DNA of 15,007 nucleotides from an uncultured Chlorobiaceae bacterium (GTDB lineage Bacteria; Bacteroidota; Chlorobiia; Chlorobiales; Chlorobiaceae), in NCBI GenBank assembly GCA_903917955.1, contig CAIXCO010000204.1, positions 1 through 15,007 on the forward strand, in the 5' to 3' direction. A program made the position numbers and the translations under genes. This document shows positions 1-7,880 of the stretch, in pieces. Below the pieces are notes generated by a model. The model was not told the DNA's origin and ran no database searches. It was given only the letters and a program-made list of their open reading frames with translations. Every line of letters begins with the position of its first letter. Position 1 is the first letter of the stretch.

Positions 1-13
1 AAAAAAAAGCAGA

Positions 14-1501
14 ATGATTTACAAGGACGATCCTGATTCCATAAGGGGGTTTCTCGAGGATACGAGTAACCTGAAGAGCGGTCATACTCCTGGAGTTTTT
101 TTTCCGGAAACAGTGGATGAACTTGCGGAACTCCTCAAAAGTGCCCTCAACGAGCACCGCCAGTTCACCATTGCCGGAAATGGAACCGGCACAACTGGCG
201 GCAGGATACCTCTGGGAGAGTATGTCATTTCCATGCAAAAGCTTGACCAGATCGGTGAACCGGTGTCACTCTCCGCTGAAAGTGCAGTGATAACCGTGCA
301 GGCGGGAGTGCTCCTCGAAACGCTCCAGAAAAAAGTGGAGCACTCTGGCTGGTTTTATCCACCCGATCCCACTGAAAAACTCTGTTTTATGGGAAGCTCG
401 ATAGCGAACAACTCTTCGGGAGCAAGAAGTTTCAAATACGGAGCTACACGAAACCATGTTGCAAGAATCCTGCTCATTTTGTCCGATGGCGAACGGCTCA
501 ACCTTTCGCGCGGAGTCTGCCGGGCCGACAAGGAAGGTATCTTCCGCTTCAACCTCCCTTCTGGCAAGGAGATGAGCTTCAAAAGACCGGAATATTGTAT
601 GCCTGAAACTTCAAAGCATAATGCGGGCTACTTTTCAGAGGAGGGAATGGATCTGATTGATCTTTTCATCGGGTCGGAAGGAACTCTTGGTGTTATTGCG
701 GAAGCTGACCTCCTGCTCACTCCCCTTCCGCAATCTCTCATCTCCTGCCTGGTCTACTTCAATACGCTTGAAGGGTTGTTCCGCTTTGTCGGCCTGCTTA
801 AAGAGCCGGAAAACGGCATTTCACCCCGAGCGATAGAATTTTTTGATGGTCATTCACTTGAATTTCTTGCGGTCAGGTATCCCGAAGTACCCGGAAAGAG
901 CAACGGTGCCATTTTTCTGGAGCTTGAAACAACTCCTGAGCGGGAGGAGAACGACATCGACATCCTCTTCGGGCTGATGGAGCGTTGCGATGCCATGACT
1001 GATGCATCGTGGATAGCACTCGACCGCCATGAACAGGAACTGCTCCGAGAGTTTCGTCATACCTTGCCGCTCATCGTCAACGACTGGCTCAGCCGGCAAC
1101 ATGAGAGCAAAATCAGCACCGACATGGCCGTGCCAGAGAGTCGGTTTGGCGAACTCTTCGATTTTTATCGCACCTCTTGCGAAGAAGAGGGCTTTGTCTA
1201 TATTATTTTTGGTCATATAGGAGATGCGCATCTCCATTTGAACATCCTGCCACGCAACCATGAGGAGTTTTTGGAGGCAAAGGCCCTCTACCGCAGCTTT
1301 GTTGGCAAGGCTCTTGAGTTGGGGGGGACGCTTTCGGCCGAGCATGGCATTGGCAAGCTCAAGACGGAGTATCTTGTGGGGATGTATCATGAAAGCGGCA
1401 TAAGGGAGATGGCCAGGGTAAAAAAATATCTGGATCCCTTTCTCGTGCTCAACAGGGGAAATCTTATTCCTGCCGCATATTTGGAAACTGAAACCCATTG
1501 A
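14..1501 (+). CDS. FAD-linked oxidase, GlcD / D-lactate dehydrogenase type
   Basis: This 495-residue protein belongs to the family of FAD-linked 2-hydroxyacid oxidases and dehydrogenases (GlcD, D-lactate and D-2-hydroxyglutarate dehydrogenases). The N-terminal half is a PCMH-type FAD-binding domain with a glycine-rich stretch GNGTGTTGG at residues 55-63 and the conserved NNSSGARSFKYGATRNHV segment near 130-150. The C-terminal FAD-oxidase domain has the metal/substrate motif GHIGDAHLH (about 400-408) and AEHGIGKLK (His at about 444). There is no Fe-S extension, so a GlcF-type partner, if needed, is encoded elsewhere. The substrate cannot be read from sequence; glycolate or D-lactate are only family guesses. 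The ATG at 14 gives a normal N-terminus, but no in-frame stop lies between it and the window edge, so a start further upstream is not excluded. smpB begins 12 nt after the stop, which suggests co-transcription. Confidence 0.85.
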   Translation: MIYKDDPDSIRGFLEDTSNLKSGHTPGVFFPETVDELAELLKSALNEHRQFTIAGNGTGTTGGRIPLGEYVISMQKLDQIGEPVSLSAESAVITVQAGVLLETLQKKVEHSGWFYPPDPTEKLCFMGSSIANNSSGARSFKYGATRNHVARILLILSDGERLNLSRGVCRADKEGIFRFNLPSGKEMSFKRPEYCMPETSKHNAGYFSEEGMDLIDLFIGSEGTLGVIAEADLLLTPLPQSLISCLVYFNTLEGLFRFVGLLKEPENGISPRAIEFFDGHSLEFLAVRYPEVPGKSNGAIFLELETTPEREENDIDILFGLMERCDAMTDASWIALDRHEQELLREFRHTLPLIVNDWLSRQHESKISTDMAVPESRFGELFDFYRTSCEEEGFVYIIFGHIGDAHLHLNILPRNHEEFLEAKALYRSFVGKALELGGTLSAEHGIGKLKTEYLVGMYHESGIREMARVKKYLDPFLVLNRGNLIPAAYLETETH

Positions 1502-1513
1502 ACCCAGGTCACT

Positions 1514-1987
1514 GTGGCAAAAAAACAACACATTCAGCAATACGTCCAGGCCATTCAGAACAGAAAGGCCCGTTACGAATTTGAAATTCTTGATACTCTC
1601 GTTGTCGGTATCCAGCTTTTTGGCAGTGAAGTCAAATCGGTACGCCTGGGCCAAGCCAGCCTGAGTGAAAGCTTTGCCATCATCCTTCGTAATGAGATAT
1701 GGCTTGAAGGTATGCAGATTACCCCTTATGAGCATAACCGGATGGAGCTGATTGAAGCGAAACGGAGCCGGAAGTTGCTGCTGCACAAAGCGGAGATCCG
1801 CAAAATAGAGGCCAAAATCAGTGAAAAGGGGCTCACACTGGTACCGCTGAAGGCGTTTTTTAATACGAAAGGGCTGTTGAAAATTGAGCTTGCCATAGCC
1901 AAGGGCAAAAAGCTCTACGACAAGCGTGAAACCATTAAAGCGCGTGAAAACCAGCGGCAGATGGAGCAAATCAGAAAGCAATACTAA
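1514..1987 (+). CDS. smpB: SsrA-binding protein SmpB
   Basis: SmpB is the tmRNA partner in trans-translation: it binds the tRNA-like end of SsrA and enters stalled ribosomes so that the nascent chain is tagged and released. The 157-residue length is normal. The conserved beta-barrel block GSEVKSVRLGQASLSE lies at about residues 37-52, the RKLLLHKAEI block follows in the middle, and the basic C-terminal tail with YDKRETIKARE is the part that folds in the decoding centre. The start is GTG at 1514, with a short AGG five bases upstream; the protein then begins MAKKQ, as many SmpB proteins do. It sits 12 nt after the FAD oxidase and 25 nt before tyrS, so the three may share a transcript. The ssrA gene itself is not seen in this window. 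Confidence 0.95.
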   Translation: MAKKQHIQQYVQAIQNRKARYEFEILDTLVVGIQLFGSEVKSVRLGQASLSESFAIILRNEIWLEGMQITPYEHNRMELIEAKRSRKLLLHKAEIRKIEAKISEKGLTLVPLKAFFNTKGLLKIELAIAKGKKLYDKRETIKARENQRQMEQIRKQY

Positions 1988-2012
1988 AACAAAAAAAAGA
2001 GAGAGAATTGAT

Positions 2013-3230
2013 ATGCTTTTTCCATCAGTACAGGAACAGCTTGATATTATTGTTGGCAATACCGTAGAAATTATCAGCCTCGACGAACTTGAACAAAAAC
2101 TGCGCCAGAGCCTGAAGAGTGGCCAACCGCTCAAAATAAAGCTTGGCGCCGATCCCTCACGCCCTGATTTGCACCTTGGCCACTCGGTCGTGCTGCGCAA
2201 ACTCAGAGAGTTTCAGGATCTTGGCCATGAAGCCATTCTGATTATCGGCGACTTCACCGCCATGATTGGCGACCCATCCGGAAAGAGCAAGACAAGACCT
2301 CAGCTCTCGGCAGAAGAGGCACGGGAAAACGGTTTAAGCTATTTCGAGCAGGCTTCAAAAATTCTTGACCCTGAAAAAACAACGATCTGCTATAACTCTG
2401 ACTGGCTTGGAAAGATGAGTTTTGCCGATGTCGTACGCCTTTCAAGCCACTACACGGTGGCACGGATGCTTGAGCGTGACGACTTTGAGCGCAGGTATCG
2501 TGCACAGGAACCTATCTCCATTCACGAGTTCCTCTATCCCCTGGCCCAGGGAATGGATTCGGTACACCTGAAAAACGATGTCGAGCTTGGCGGCACTGAC
2601 CAGAAATTCAACCTTCTTGTCGGTCGTGATTTGCAGCGGGAGTACGGTATTGTGCCGCAGGTCTGCATCACCATGCCGCTGCTTGTGGGGACGGCTGGAG
2701 GAGAAAAAATGTCGAAATCACTTGGCAATGCCATCTGTTTCAACGACACTCCCTCCGATATCTATGGCAAGGTACTCTCCATTCCCGATACACTCATTGA
2801 GACCTACTGCAAACTTCTGCTGCCGAATGCCACTATTGGTGTTACAGAAATTCTTGAGCAGATAACAACAAACCCGAGAACAGCCAAACGGGCGCTGGCG
2901 AAAGGGATTGTGGCACTCTACTCTTCAACAGAGGAGGCCGAAGGGGCTGAAGTCCACTTTGACCAGCTCTTTATCCACAAAAAAGCGCCTGACAATATTG
3001 AGCTTTTCGAGTTTGACGACCTGTCGATGCCGATCATCGACCTTTTGATGACCCTTGGCGCTGCCGTTTCAAAAAGTGATGCACGAAGAATGATTCAACA
3101 GAAATCAGTGTTGGTTGATGAGAGAAAAATCGAAGAGATTGCCGAGCTGATTGAGTTCAACATTAAACCGAAAATCATCAAGGCAGGAAAAAGAAAGTTT
3201 TTCAAAGTAGCTACAAGAAAAACATTTTGA
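2013..3230 (+). CDS. tyrS: Tyrosyl-tRNA synthetase
   Basis: This cytoplasmic class I synthetase charges tRNA-Tyr with tyrosine. The 405-residue product has the HIGH-type signature HLGH at residues 54-57, the KMSKS loop exactly at 232-236, and an S4 RNA-binding domain in about the last 65 residues (from MPIIDLL onward). An open frame runs upstream to 1926, but that part overlaps the end of smpB and codes for an unconserved basic stretch. The ATG at 2013 has a purine-rich GAGAGAG element just upstream and gives a normal TyrRS N-terminus, so I chose it. The AMSKS/HLGH pattern and length fit the bacterial TyrRS type in which the S4 domain is retained. The gene follows smpB by 25 nt. Confidence 0.95.
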   Translation: MLFPSVQEQLDIIVGNTVEIISLDELEQKLRQSLKSGQPLKIKLGADPSRPDLHLGHSVVLRKLREFQDLGHEAILIIGDFTAMIGDPSGKSKTRPQLSAEEARENGLSYFEQASKILDPEKTTICYNSDWLGKMSFADVVRLSSHYTVARMLERDDFERRYRAQEPISIHEFLYPLAQGMDSVHLKNDVELGGTDQKFNLLVGRDLQREYGIVPQVCITMPLLVGTAGGEKMSKSLGNAICFNDTPSDIYGKVLSIPDTLIETYCKLLLPNATIGVTEILEQITTNPRTAKRALAKGIVALYSSTEEAEGAEVHFDQLFIHKKAPDNIELFEFDDLSMPIIDLLMTLGAAVSKSDARRMIQQKSVLVDERKIEEIAELIEFNIKPKIIKAGKRKFFKVATRKTF

Positions 3231-3253
3231 ATGCGACCGCTTTTTTCTATAAT
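3225..3253 (+). promoter_or_regulatory. Putative promoter for pdaD-nadB
   Basis: A perfect TATAAT lies at 3248-3253 in the gap after tyrS. Upstream, TTTTGA at 3225-3230 gives a 17-bp spacer but matches the -35 consensus at only three positions. TTGAAT at 3227-3232 matches four positions but leaves a 15-bp spacer. The start of transcription would be near 3260, about 50 nt before the pdaD start codon. This would separate pdaD-nadB from the smpB-tyrS group. The call rests on the -10 element alone. Confidence 0.4.
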
Positions 3254-3299
3254 TCGCTGATTTCGGCAGACAAAAGGCTTCAAAAAATCATATTAATCC

Positions 3300-3304
3300 G
3301 GAGG
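3300..3304 (+). promoter_or_regulatory. Ribosome binding site that sets the TTG start of pdaD
   Basis: GGAGG ends seven bases before a TTG codon at 3312. No ATG or GTG in this frame gives a complete N-terminus, and the residues read from TTG (MSFVPSKVFFTKG) fit the family. The strong Shine-Dalgarno site therefore supports a rare TTG start. Confidence 0.75.
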
Positions 3305-3311
3305 CACGGCA

Positions 3312-3857
3312 TTGTCATTTGTCCCATCAAAAGTATTTTTCACCAAAGGTGTGGGAAGACACAAGGAATATCTCTCCTCATTCGAGCTTGCCCTGAGAGA
3401 GGCCAAAATCGAAAAATGCAATCTGGTTACGGTATCAAGTATTTTTCCGCCCCATTGTGAGCGTATCAGTGTAGAAGAGGGTATAAAGCTGCTCTCTCCA
3501 GGACAAATAACCTTTGCCGTCATGGCGCGCAACTCGACCAATGAGTTCAACCGCCTGATTGCCGCTTCGGTCGGCGTCGCAATTCCTGCTGACGACACAC
3601 AGTACGGCTATCTGTCAGAACACCATCCCTACGGCGAGTCTGCCGAACAGTCGGGTGAATATGCCGAAGATCTGGCAGCAACAATGCTTGCAACCACACT
3701 TGGAATTGAGTTTGATCCCAACAAGGATTGGGATGAGCGTGAGGGTATTTACAAGATGAGTGGCAAAATCATTAATTCATATAACATCACAGAAACCGCA
3801 GAGGGCCAGAATGGCCTCTGGACGACGGTCATTTCGTGCGCAGTTCTTCTACCGTAA
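3312..3857 (+). CDS. pdaD: Pyruvoyl-dependent arginine decarboxylase
   Basis: The 181-residue product matches the PvlArgDC family, which converts arginine to agmatine and CO2, the entry to polyamine synthesis by the agmatine route. Family members are made as proenzymes and cut themselves between two serines, the second becoming the pyruvoyl cofactor. Here the pair is Ser42-Ser43 in VTVSSIFPP, so cleavage would give a beta chain of 42 residues and an alpha chain of about 139. Glu103 in YLSEHH is the likely equivalent of the catalytic glutamate of the Methanocaldococcus enzyme. The family is best known from archaea, with members in chlamydiae and green sulfur bacteria. The start is TTG with a good GGAGG site. 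nadB begins six bases after the stop, so the two are almost surely co-transcribed, although no metabolic link between them is obvious. Activity towards arginine is inferred from the family. Confidence 0.88.
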   Translation: MSFVPSKVFFTKGVGRHKEYLSSFELALREAKIEKCNLVTVSSIFPPHCERISVEEGIKLLSPGQITFAVMARNSTNEFNRLIAASVGVAIPADDTQYGYLSEHHPYGESAEQSGEYAEDLAATMLATTLGIEFDPNKDWDEREGIYKMSGKIINSYNITETAEGQNGLWTTVISCAVLLP

Positions 3858-3863
3858 TTAGTT

Positions 3864-5459
3864 ATGAATGAATCGATTAAAACTGATGTCCTGGTGATCG
3901 GCAGTGGCATAGGCGGACTCTATTTTGCCATATCCATGGCCGATCACGCCAAGGTGATAATTATCACAAAAAAGGAGAGCTCCACCTCGAACACCAACTG
4001 GGCACAGGGGGGAATCGCCGCCACCATCGACCGCAACGACAGTGCGGAGCTGCATATTGCCGATACCCTTGATGCCGGTGCCGGACTGTGCAACCTCGAA
4101 ATGGTCTCTCTCATGGTGAAGGAGGGCCCGCAGCATATCGAGCGTCTCATGGAGCTTGGAGTCAACTTTACAACCTCCGACAATGAGCAGCTCCATCTTG
4201 GCAAGGAGGGTGGCCATTCGAGAAGCCGTATTGTTCATGCACAGGATTTGACCGGACGGGAGGTTGAAACCGCCCTTCTCAATCGCATCAACAGCCATCC
4301 CAATATCACCCTGCTTGAGCACCACTTTGCCATCGAGCTGCTCACAGAGCATCATCTGGGCATCAAGACAAACGACATCAACTGTTACGGCGCTTACGTG
4401 CTCGACTCAATGCAACGAAAGCCAAAAAAAATTCTTGCCAAAATCACCATGCTCGCCTCCGGTGGTCTCGGCCATATTTATCCCTATACGACCAACCCGG
4501 AAATTGCTACCGGAGATGGTGTGGCAATGGCATACCGTGCCGGCGCTGAAATTGCCAATATGGAGTTTATCCAGTTTCATCCAACCGCTCTCTACCACCC
4601 GAAAGCAAAATCATTTTTGATTTCTGAAGCGGTACGGGGATTTGGAGGGATTTTGAGACTGAAAAATGGTCAGGAGTTCATGCACAAGTATGATAAACGG
4701 CTGAACCTGGCACCACGCGACATTGTGGCTCGCGCCATCGACTCGGAGATCAAAAAAAGCGGTGAGGAGTGTGTCTTCCTTGATGTGACGCATATTGATC
4801 CTGAAAAAACAAGGGAGCATTTTCCCAATATCTACGAGACCTGCCTCAGCTTTGGTATCGACATGACCAGGGAGATGATCCCCGTCGTGCCTGCTGCACA
4901 CTATTCATGCGGCGGCGTACGAACCGACGCACGGGGACGAAGCACCATCGCACGCCTCTATGCCTGCGGAGAGACCAGTTGTACCGGGGTTCACGGGGCA
5001 AACCGCCTGGCAAGCAACTCCCTGCTCGAAGCTCTTGTTTTTGCATGGCGATCCTATCTTGATATCTCTGAAGAGCTGGACAAGCGTGACAACAGTGTTG
5101 ATTTTCCTGACTGGGATGATACGGGTACAGTCAATTCGGAGGAGTGGATTCTGGTATCGCACAACAAGCGGGAGGCGCAGCAGGTGATGAACGACTATGT
5201 CGGTATTGTGCGCAGCGACCTTCGCCTGCAGCGTGCAAACCGCCGGATTGATTTTCTCAAGGAGGAGACCGAATCCTATTACAAAAAGACAAAGATCACC
5301 ACACAGATTCTTGAACTGAGAAATATCATCAAGGTTGCAAGCCTTATCATCGAAAGCGCCATCAAGCGCCGTGAATCGAGGGGCCTGCATTATACCACCG
5401 ATTATCCCGGCAAAGACGACACCCATTTTTTGATCGACACGGTACTGCGCTCGTTCTGA
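3864..5459 (+). CDS. nadB: L-aspartate oxidase
   Basis: NadB oxidises L-aspartate to iminoaspartate, the first step of de novo NAD synthesis, using FAD; NadA then forms quinolinate. In anaerobes fumarate serves as electron acceptor. The 531-residue protein has the FAD dinucleotide motif GSGIGGL at 13-19, NWAQGGIAA near 45-53, the substrate-side segment GHSRSRIVHAQDLTGRE, EFIQFHPTALY, APRDIVARAID with the expected catalytic arginine, and the late FAD block GVHGANRLASNSLLEAL. These separate it from the related flavoprotein subunits of succinate dehydrogenase, which have different spacing and a covalent FAD histidine not seen here. No Shine-Dalgarno site precedes the ATG, but it lies six bases after pdaD, so reinitiation is likely. 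nadA and nadC are not in the window. The 3' end faces nadE with a 3-bp gap. Confidence 0.95.
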   Translation: MNESIKTDVLVIGSGIGGLYFAISMADHAKVIIITKKESSTSNTNWAQGGIAATIDRNDSAELHIADTLDAGAGLCNLEMVSLMVKEGPQHIERLMELGVNFTTSDNEQLHLGKEGGHSRSRIVHAQDLTGREVETALLNRINSHPNITLLEHHFAIELLTEHHLGIKTNDINCYGAYVLDSMQRKPKKILAKITMLASGGLGHIYPYTTNPEIATGDGVAMAYRAGAEIANMEFIQFHPTALYHPKAKSFLISEAVRGFGGILRLKNGQEFMHKYDKRLNLAPRDIVARAIDSEIKKSGEECVFLDVTHIDPEKTREHFPNIYETCLSFGIDMTREMIPVVPAAHYSCGGVRTDARGRSTIARLYACGETSCTGVHGANRLASNSLLEALVFAWRSYLDISEELDKRDNSVDFPDWDDTGTVNSEEWILVSHNKREAQQVMNDYVGIVRSDLRLQRANRRIDFLKEETESYYKKTKITTQILELRNIIKVASLIIESAIKRRESRGLHYTTDYPGKDDTHFLIDTVLRSF

Positions 5460-5462
5460 TGA

Positions 5463-6299
5463 CTACAGTACCTCCTGCCAATCCCTCGCGTAGCGGAAAT
5501 CGATACCGGGGGTACGTGCGGAGAGTTTGGCGATGACTGGCATCATCCTCTTGTACTGGTTCCGCACAACCATCTTCCGTACGCGGTCATAAAAGGGTTC
5601 CGGCACCCCTTCGGCAAGGATAGCGCTTTTATCCATCCGCTTCTCAAGCATCATGTAGAGGAGCAGATCAACCGATTCATAGCTGAATCCAAGCTCCTCC
5701 TCATCGCTCTGTCCTTCCCAAAGATCAGCCGACGGTGCTTTATCAATAATGGCCTCCGGAATATTGAGGTGACGGGCAAGACCCCTCAACTGGGTTTTAT
5801 AGAGATCACCGATCGGGTTGATGGCTGATGCCATATCACCGAACATGGTGCCGTAACCAAGAAGCAGCTCGGTCTTGTTGCTCGTACCCGTCACCAGGCG
5901 ACCATCCCTTGCCGAAACATCATAGAGAAAAATCATTCTGGTACGAGCCATGATATTACCCCGTCTCAACAACTGCCCCTGGGGCACAGAGGAAAAAAAA
6001 GCGTCAACAACTGGCGTAATCGGCATCTCTTCGGCCTCTATGCCGAGTTTACTGATCATGAGTTCGGCATGTGCAAGACTTTCCGGACTGCTTGAAGCAT
6101 AGGGCATCATCAACCCCAGCACATTTTCACTGCCAAGTGCACGGACGGCAAGTTCACAAACAACCGCCGAATCAATACCTCCTGAAAGGCCAAGAACAAC
6201 CGAGCGGAAATTGAACTTGCGAATTTCATTAAAAAGAAATGCCTTGAGAATATCCTCGACCATCGGGTAATCGAGGTGCAGATCCTGAACCTTCATCAT
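5463..6299 (-). CDS. nadE: NH3-dependent NAD+ synthetase
   Basis: NadE makes the last step of NAD synthesis, adenylating nicotinic acid adenine dinucleotide and amidating it to NAD+. The 278-residue protein has the ATP-pyrophosphatase loop LSGGIDS (Ser-Gly-Gly at 39-41), then TSNKTELLLGYGTMFGD and NPIGDLYKTQ, and KAPSADLWEGQSDEEELG near the NAD-binding end. It lacks the N-terminal nitrilase-like glutaminase domain, so it should use ammonia directly or from another glutaminase. Two adjacent ATG codons (6299 and 6296) are possible starts; an in-frame TAA about 20 bases upstream closes the frame, and no Shine-Dalgarno site is visible. It follows the EnvC-like gene by 75 bp on the same strand and converges on nadB. 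Confidence 0.94.
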   Translation of the reverse strand: MMKVQDLHLDYPMVEDILKAFLFNEIRKFNFRSVVLGLSGGIDSAVVCELAVRALGSENVLGLMMPYASSSPESLAHAELMISKLGIEAEEMPITPVVDAFFSSVPQGQLLRRGNIMARTRMIFLYDVSARDGRLVTGTSNKTELLLGYGTMFGDMASAINPIGDLYKTQLRGLARHLNIPEAIIDKAPSADLWEGQSDEEELGFSYESVDLLLYMMLEKRMDKSAILAEGVPEPFYDRVRKMVVRNQYKRMMPVIAKLSARTPGIDFRYARDWQEVL

Positions 6300-6374
6300 G
6301 GAAACAATAAAAAAAATTTAAAAATCGAAGCGCTGAACGTTGTGGCAGCACCTCCCTTTTGACCTGATAGCTCA

Positions 6375-7880
6375 TTATCGGAGCCACTTCGCAGGATTCT
6401 GCTTGGCACGCCCTTTCCATACCTCGAAGTGGACGACCGATCCGCCTTCAGCCATTCTGCCCGAAACACCAAGTTGTTGCTGTGATCTTACCAGTTCATC
6501 CTTGGATACATTCAACGCGCCAAGATTGGCATAGACGGTAAAATAGGATTTTGGATGGCGGATAATGACAATATTGCCGAAGGTAGGAAGAAAGGCAATC
6601 TGAACCACTTTACCACCGGAAACGGCCCTTACACGGGTGCTGACAGGCACGGAAATATCGATTCCGTTATTGGTCGTGACTATTTTCAGATCCTTGTCAT
6701 GAACCGATCCAAACCGGTGTGCGACAACGCCGTTCTTCACTGGCCACGGCAGAGAGCCTGATGCGCTTTCAAAATCCGCAGAAACCCGTTCCAGTTCGGG
6801 AGAGTCCATACTGGGTGGCGGGGCTACACTCTCTTTTTCCGGGAGCAGCTCAGTTGTTGCTGGCGCCTCCACAATCTCTTTTTCAGCGATAATCGGCTCC
6901 TCTGCAGGACGGGATAATTCTCCCTTTTTCACACGAACCTTTGCGGCTTCAAGACGAGCAGACTCCATACGTTGTACCCTGAGTCGCCTTGCTTCAAGTC
7001 GCTGTGCCCTGAGGCGCTTTACTTCAAGGCGTTGTGCTTCCATGCGTTTTACTTGCAGCCGCCTTGCTTCAAGGCGCTTGGCTTCAAAAATTAACCTCTG
7101 ACGCTCACGCTCGGCCTCAATCGCACGCTGCTCGGCAAGAATCAACGACTCTATCCTCGATTGCAGTTGACTGCGTTTTTTCTGGACTGAGGCAAGCTGC
7201 AAGAGGTATTGCTGCTTGTTTTTCCTTAAAGACTCAAGCACCGCCTCTTTTTCCTTTTGACTGGCAGCCCAGCTTTTCAACTGCCGTTCCTGCTCCTTGA
7301 CTGTTTCAGCTTTTTTCCGGTAGCTTTGCTCAAGCGCCAGTTGACTGTTTTCAAGCTTGACTGCGACCTGCTGCAGATTGTCGACATGATGACGGACTGC
7401 CCGAGTAAAAAAACCCATGTACTGTGCCCGTACCAGAGCTTTGGAAACCGAACCGGCAGCAAAAAAATGCTCTACCTCCCTGTTTCTACCATATTTATAA
7501 GCCGAAACCGCTGTTCTGCTGAAATCATCGGAAACCTGGCCATAGACCCGGCGATTTCCCTGAAACTCATTGCGCAGGAGCGCAATATCCCTGTCAAGCT
7601 TTTTGAGGTAGTTCTGGTTCTCACCGATCATCCTTTCAAGCACCAGAATCTGGTTTCGGATATTTTCGAGTACAGTGAAGGAGCGCGTCTCTTTGAGGGT
7701 TGTCGAATGCAGTTTTGACTGGTACTCCTCAAGCTGCTGTTTCAGACTTGAAAGGGTCTGTTCTACCGCTGCCCGCTCTTTCGTGATCCGCGATATCTCG
7801 CTGTTTTTCGGCAACGTGGCAACTGCAGAAGGTGATATACTCACCAAAAGCAAGAAGAGGAGGGCTGCTCTCCGCAACAT
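6375..7880 (-). CDS. Exported coiled-coil protein with degenerate LytM (M23) domain, EnvC-like
   Basis: From the ATG at 7880 this is a 501-residue protein. It opens with a signal peptide (MLRRAALLFLLLVSISPSAVA), followed by long coiled-coil segments, a basic 5-residue repeat region, an acidic Pro/Glu linker, and a C-terminal LytM/M23 domain at about 375-501. This is the layout of EnvC and related divisome factors, which act in the periplasm by activating cell-wall amidases rather than cutting peptidoglycan. The LytM active site is altered: the first zinc His (HxGxD) is Asn in NNGID, YAHL reads YANL, and the first His of HLHFE is Val (VVHFE); the zinc Asp and last His remain. Hydrolase activity is therefore unlikely. 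The frame stays open to 8033, and an ATG at 7916 would also give a signal-like N-terminus, so the start is uncertain. nadE follows 75 bp downstream. Confidence 0.85.
   Translation of the reverse strand: MLRRAALLFLLLVSISPSAVATLPKNSEISRITKERAAVEQTLSSLKQQLEEYQSKLHSTTLKETRSFTVLENIRNQILVLERMIGENQNYLKKLDRDIALLRNEFQGNRRVYGQVSDDFSRTAVSAYKYGRNREVEHFFAAGSVSKALVRAQYMGFFTRAVRHHVDNLQQVAVKLENSQLALEQSYRKKAETVKEQERQLKSWAASQKEKEAVLESLRKNKQQYLLQLASVQKKRSQLQSRIESLILAEQRAIEAERERQRLIFEAKRLEARRLQVKRMEAQRLEVKRLRAQRLEARRLRVQRMESARLEAAKVRVKKGELSRPAEEPIIAEKEIVEAPATTELLPEKESVAPPPSMDSPELERVSADFESASGSLPWPVKNGVVAHRFGSVHDKDLKIVTTNNGIDISVPVSTRVRAVSGGKVVQIAFLPTFGNIVIIRHPKSYFTVYANLGALNVSKDELVRSQQQLGVSGRMAEGGSVVHFEVWKGRAKQNPAKWLR
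6942..7076 (-). repeat. Nine 15-bp units coding 5-residue repeats
   Basis: Within the EnvC-like gene, exactly 135 bp read as nine consecutive 5-residue units of pattern R-[L/M]-x-[A/V/S]-x, for example RLEAR, RLQVK, RMEAQ, RLEVK and RLRAQ. The DNA of the units is similar but not identical, so this is an old or selected repeat rather than a fresh duplication. The segment is strongly basic and predicted helical. A 5-residue period does not match the 7-residue period of ordinary coiled coils that flank it. Confidence 0.9.

Noticed and set aside
1926..2012. Upstream extension of tyrS overlapping smpB
   Set aside because: The extra 29 residues are basic and unlike any TyrRS start, and they are the end of smpB read in another frame. 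The ATG at 2013 has a purine-rich site in front.
854..2200. A 448-codon open frame on the minus strand across three genes
   Set aside because: It runs antisense to the FAD oxidase, smpB and the start of tyrS, all well conserved on the plus strand. Its translation shows no recognisable domain; its length follows from codon bias of the opposite strand.
6351..6356. GGGAGG on the minus strand between the EnvC-like gene and nadE
   Set aside because: No start codon of a plausible gene follows at the right distance, and an in-frame stop prevents it from serving an extended nadE. Probably chance.
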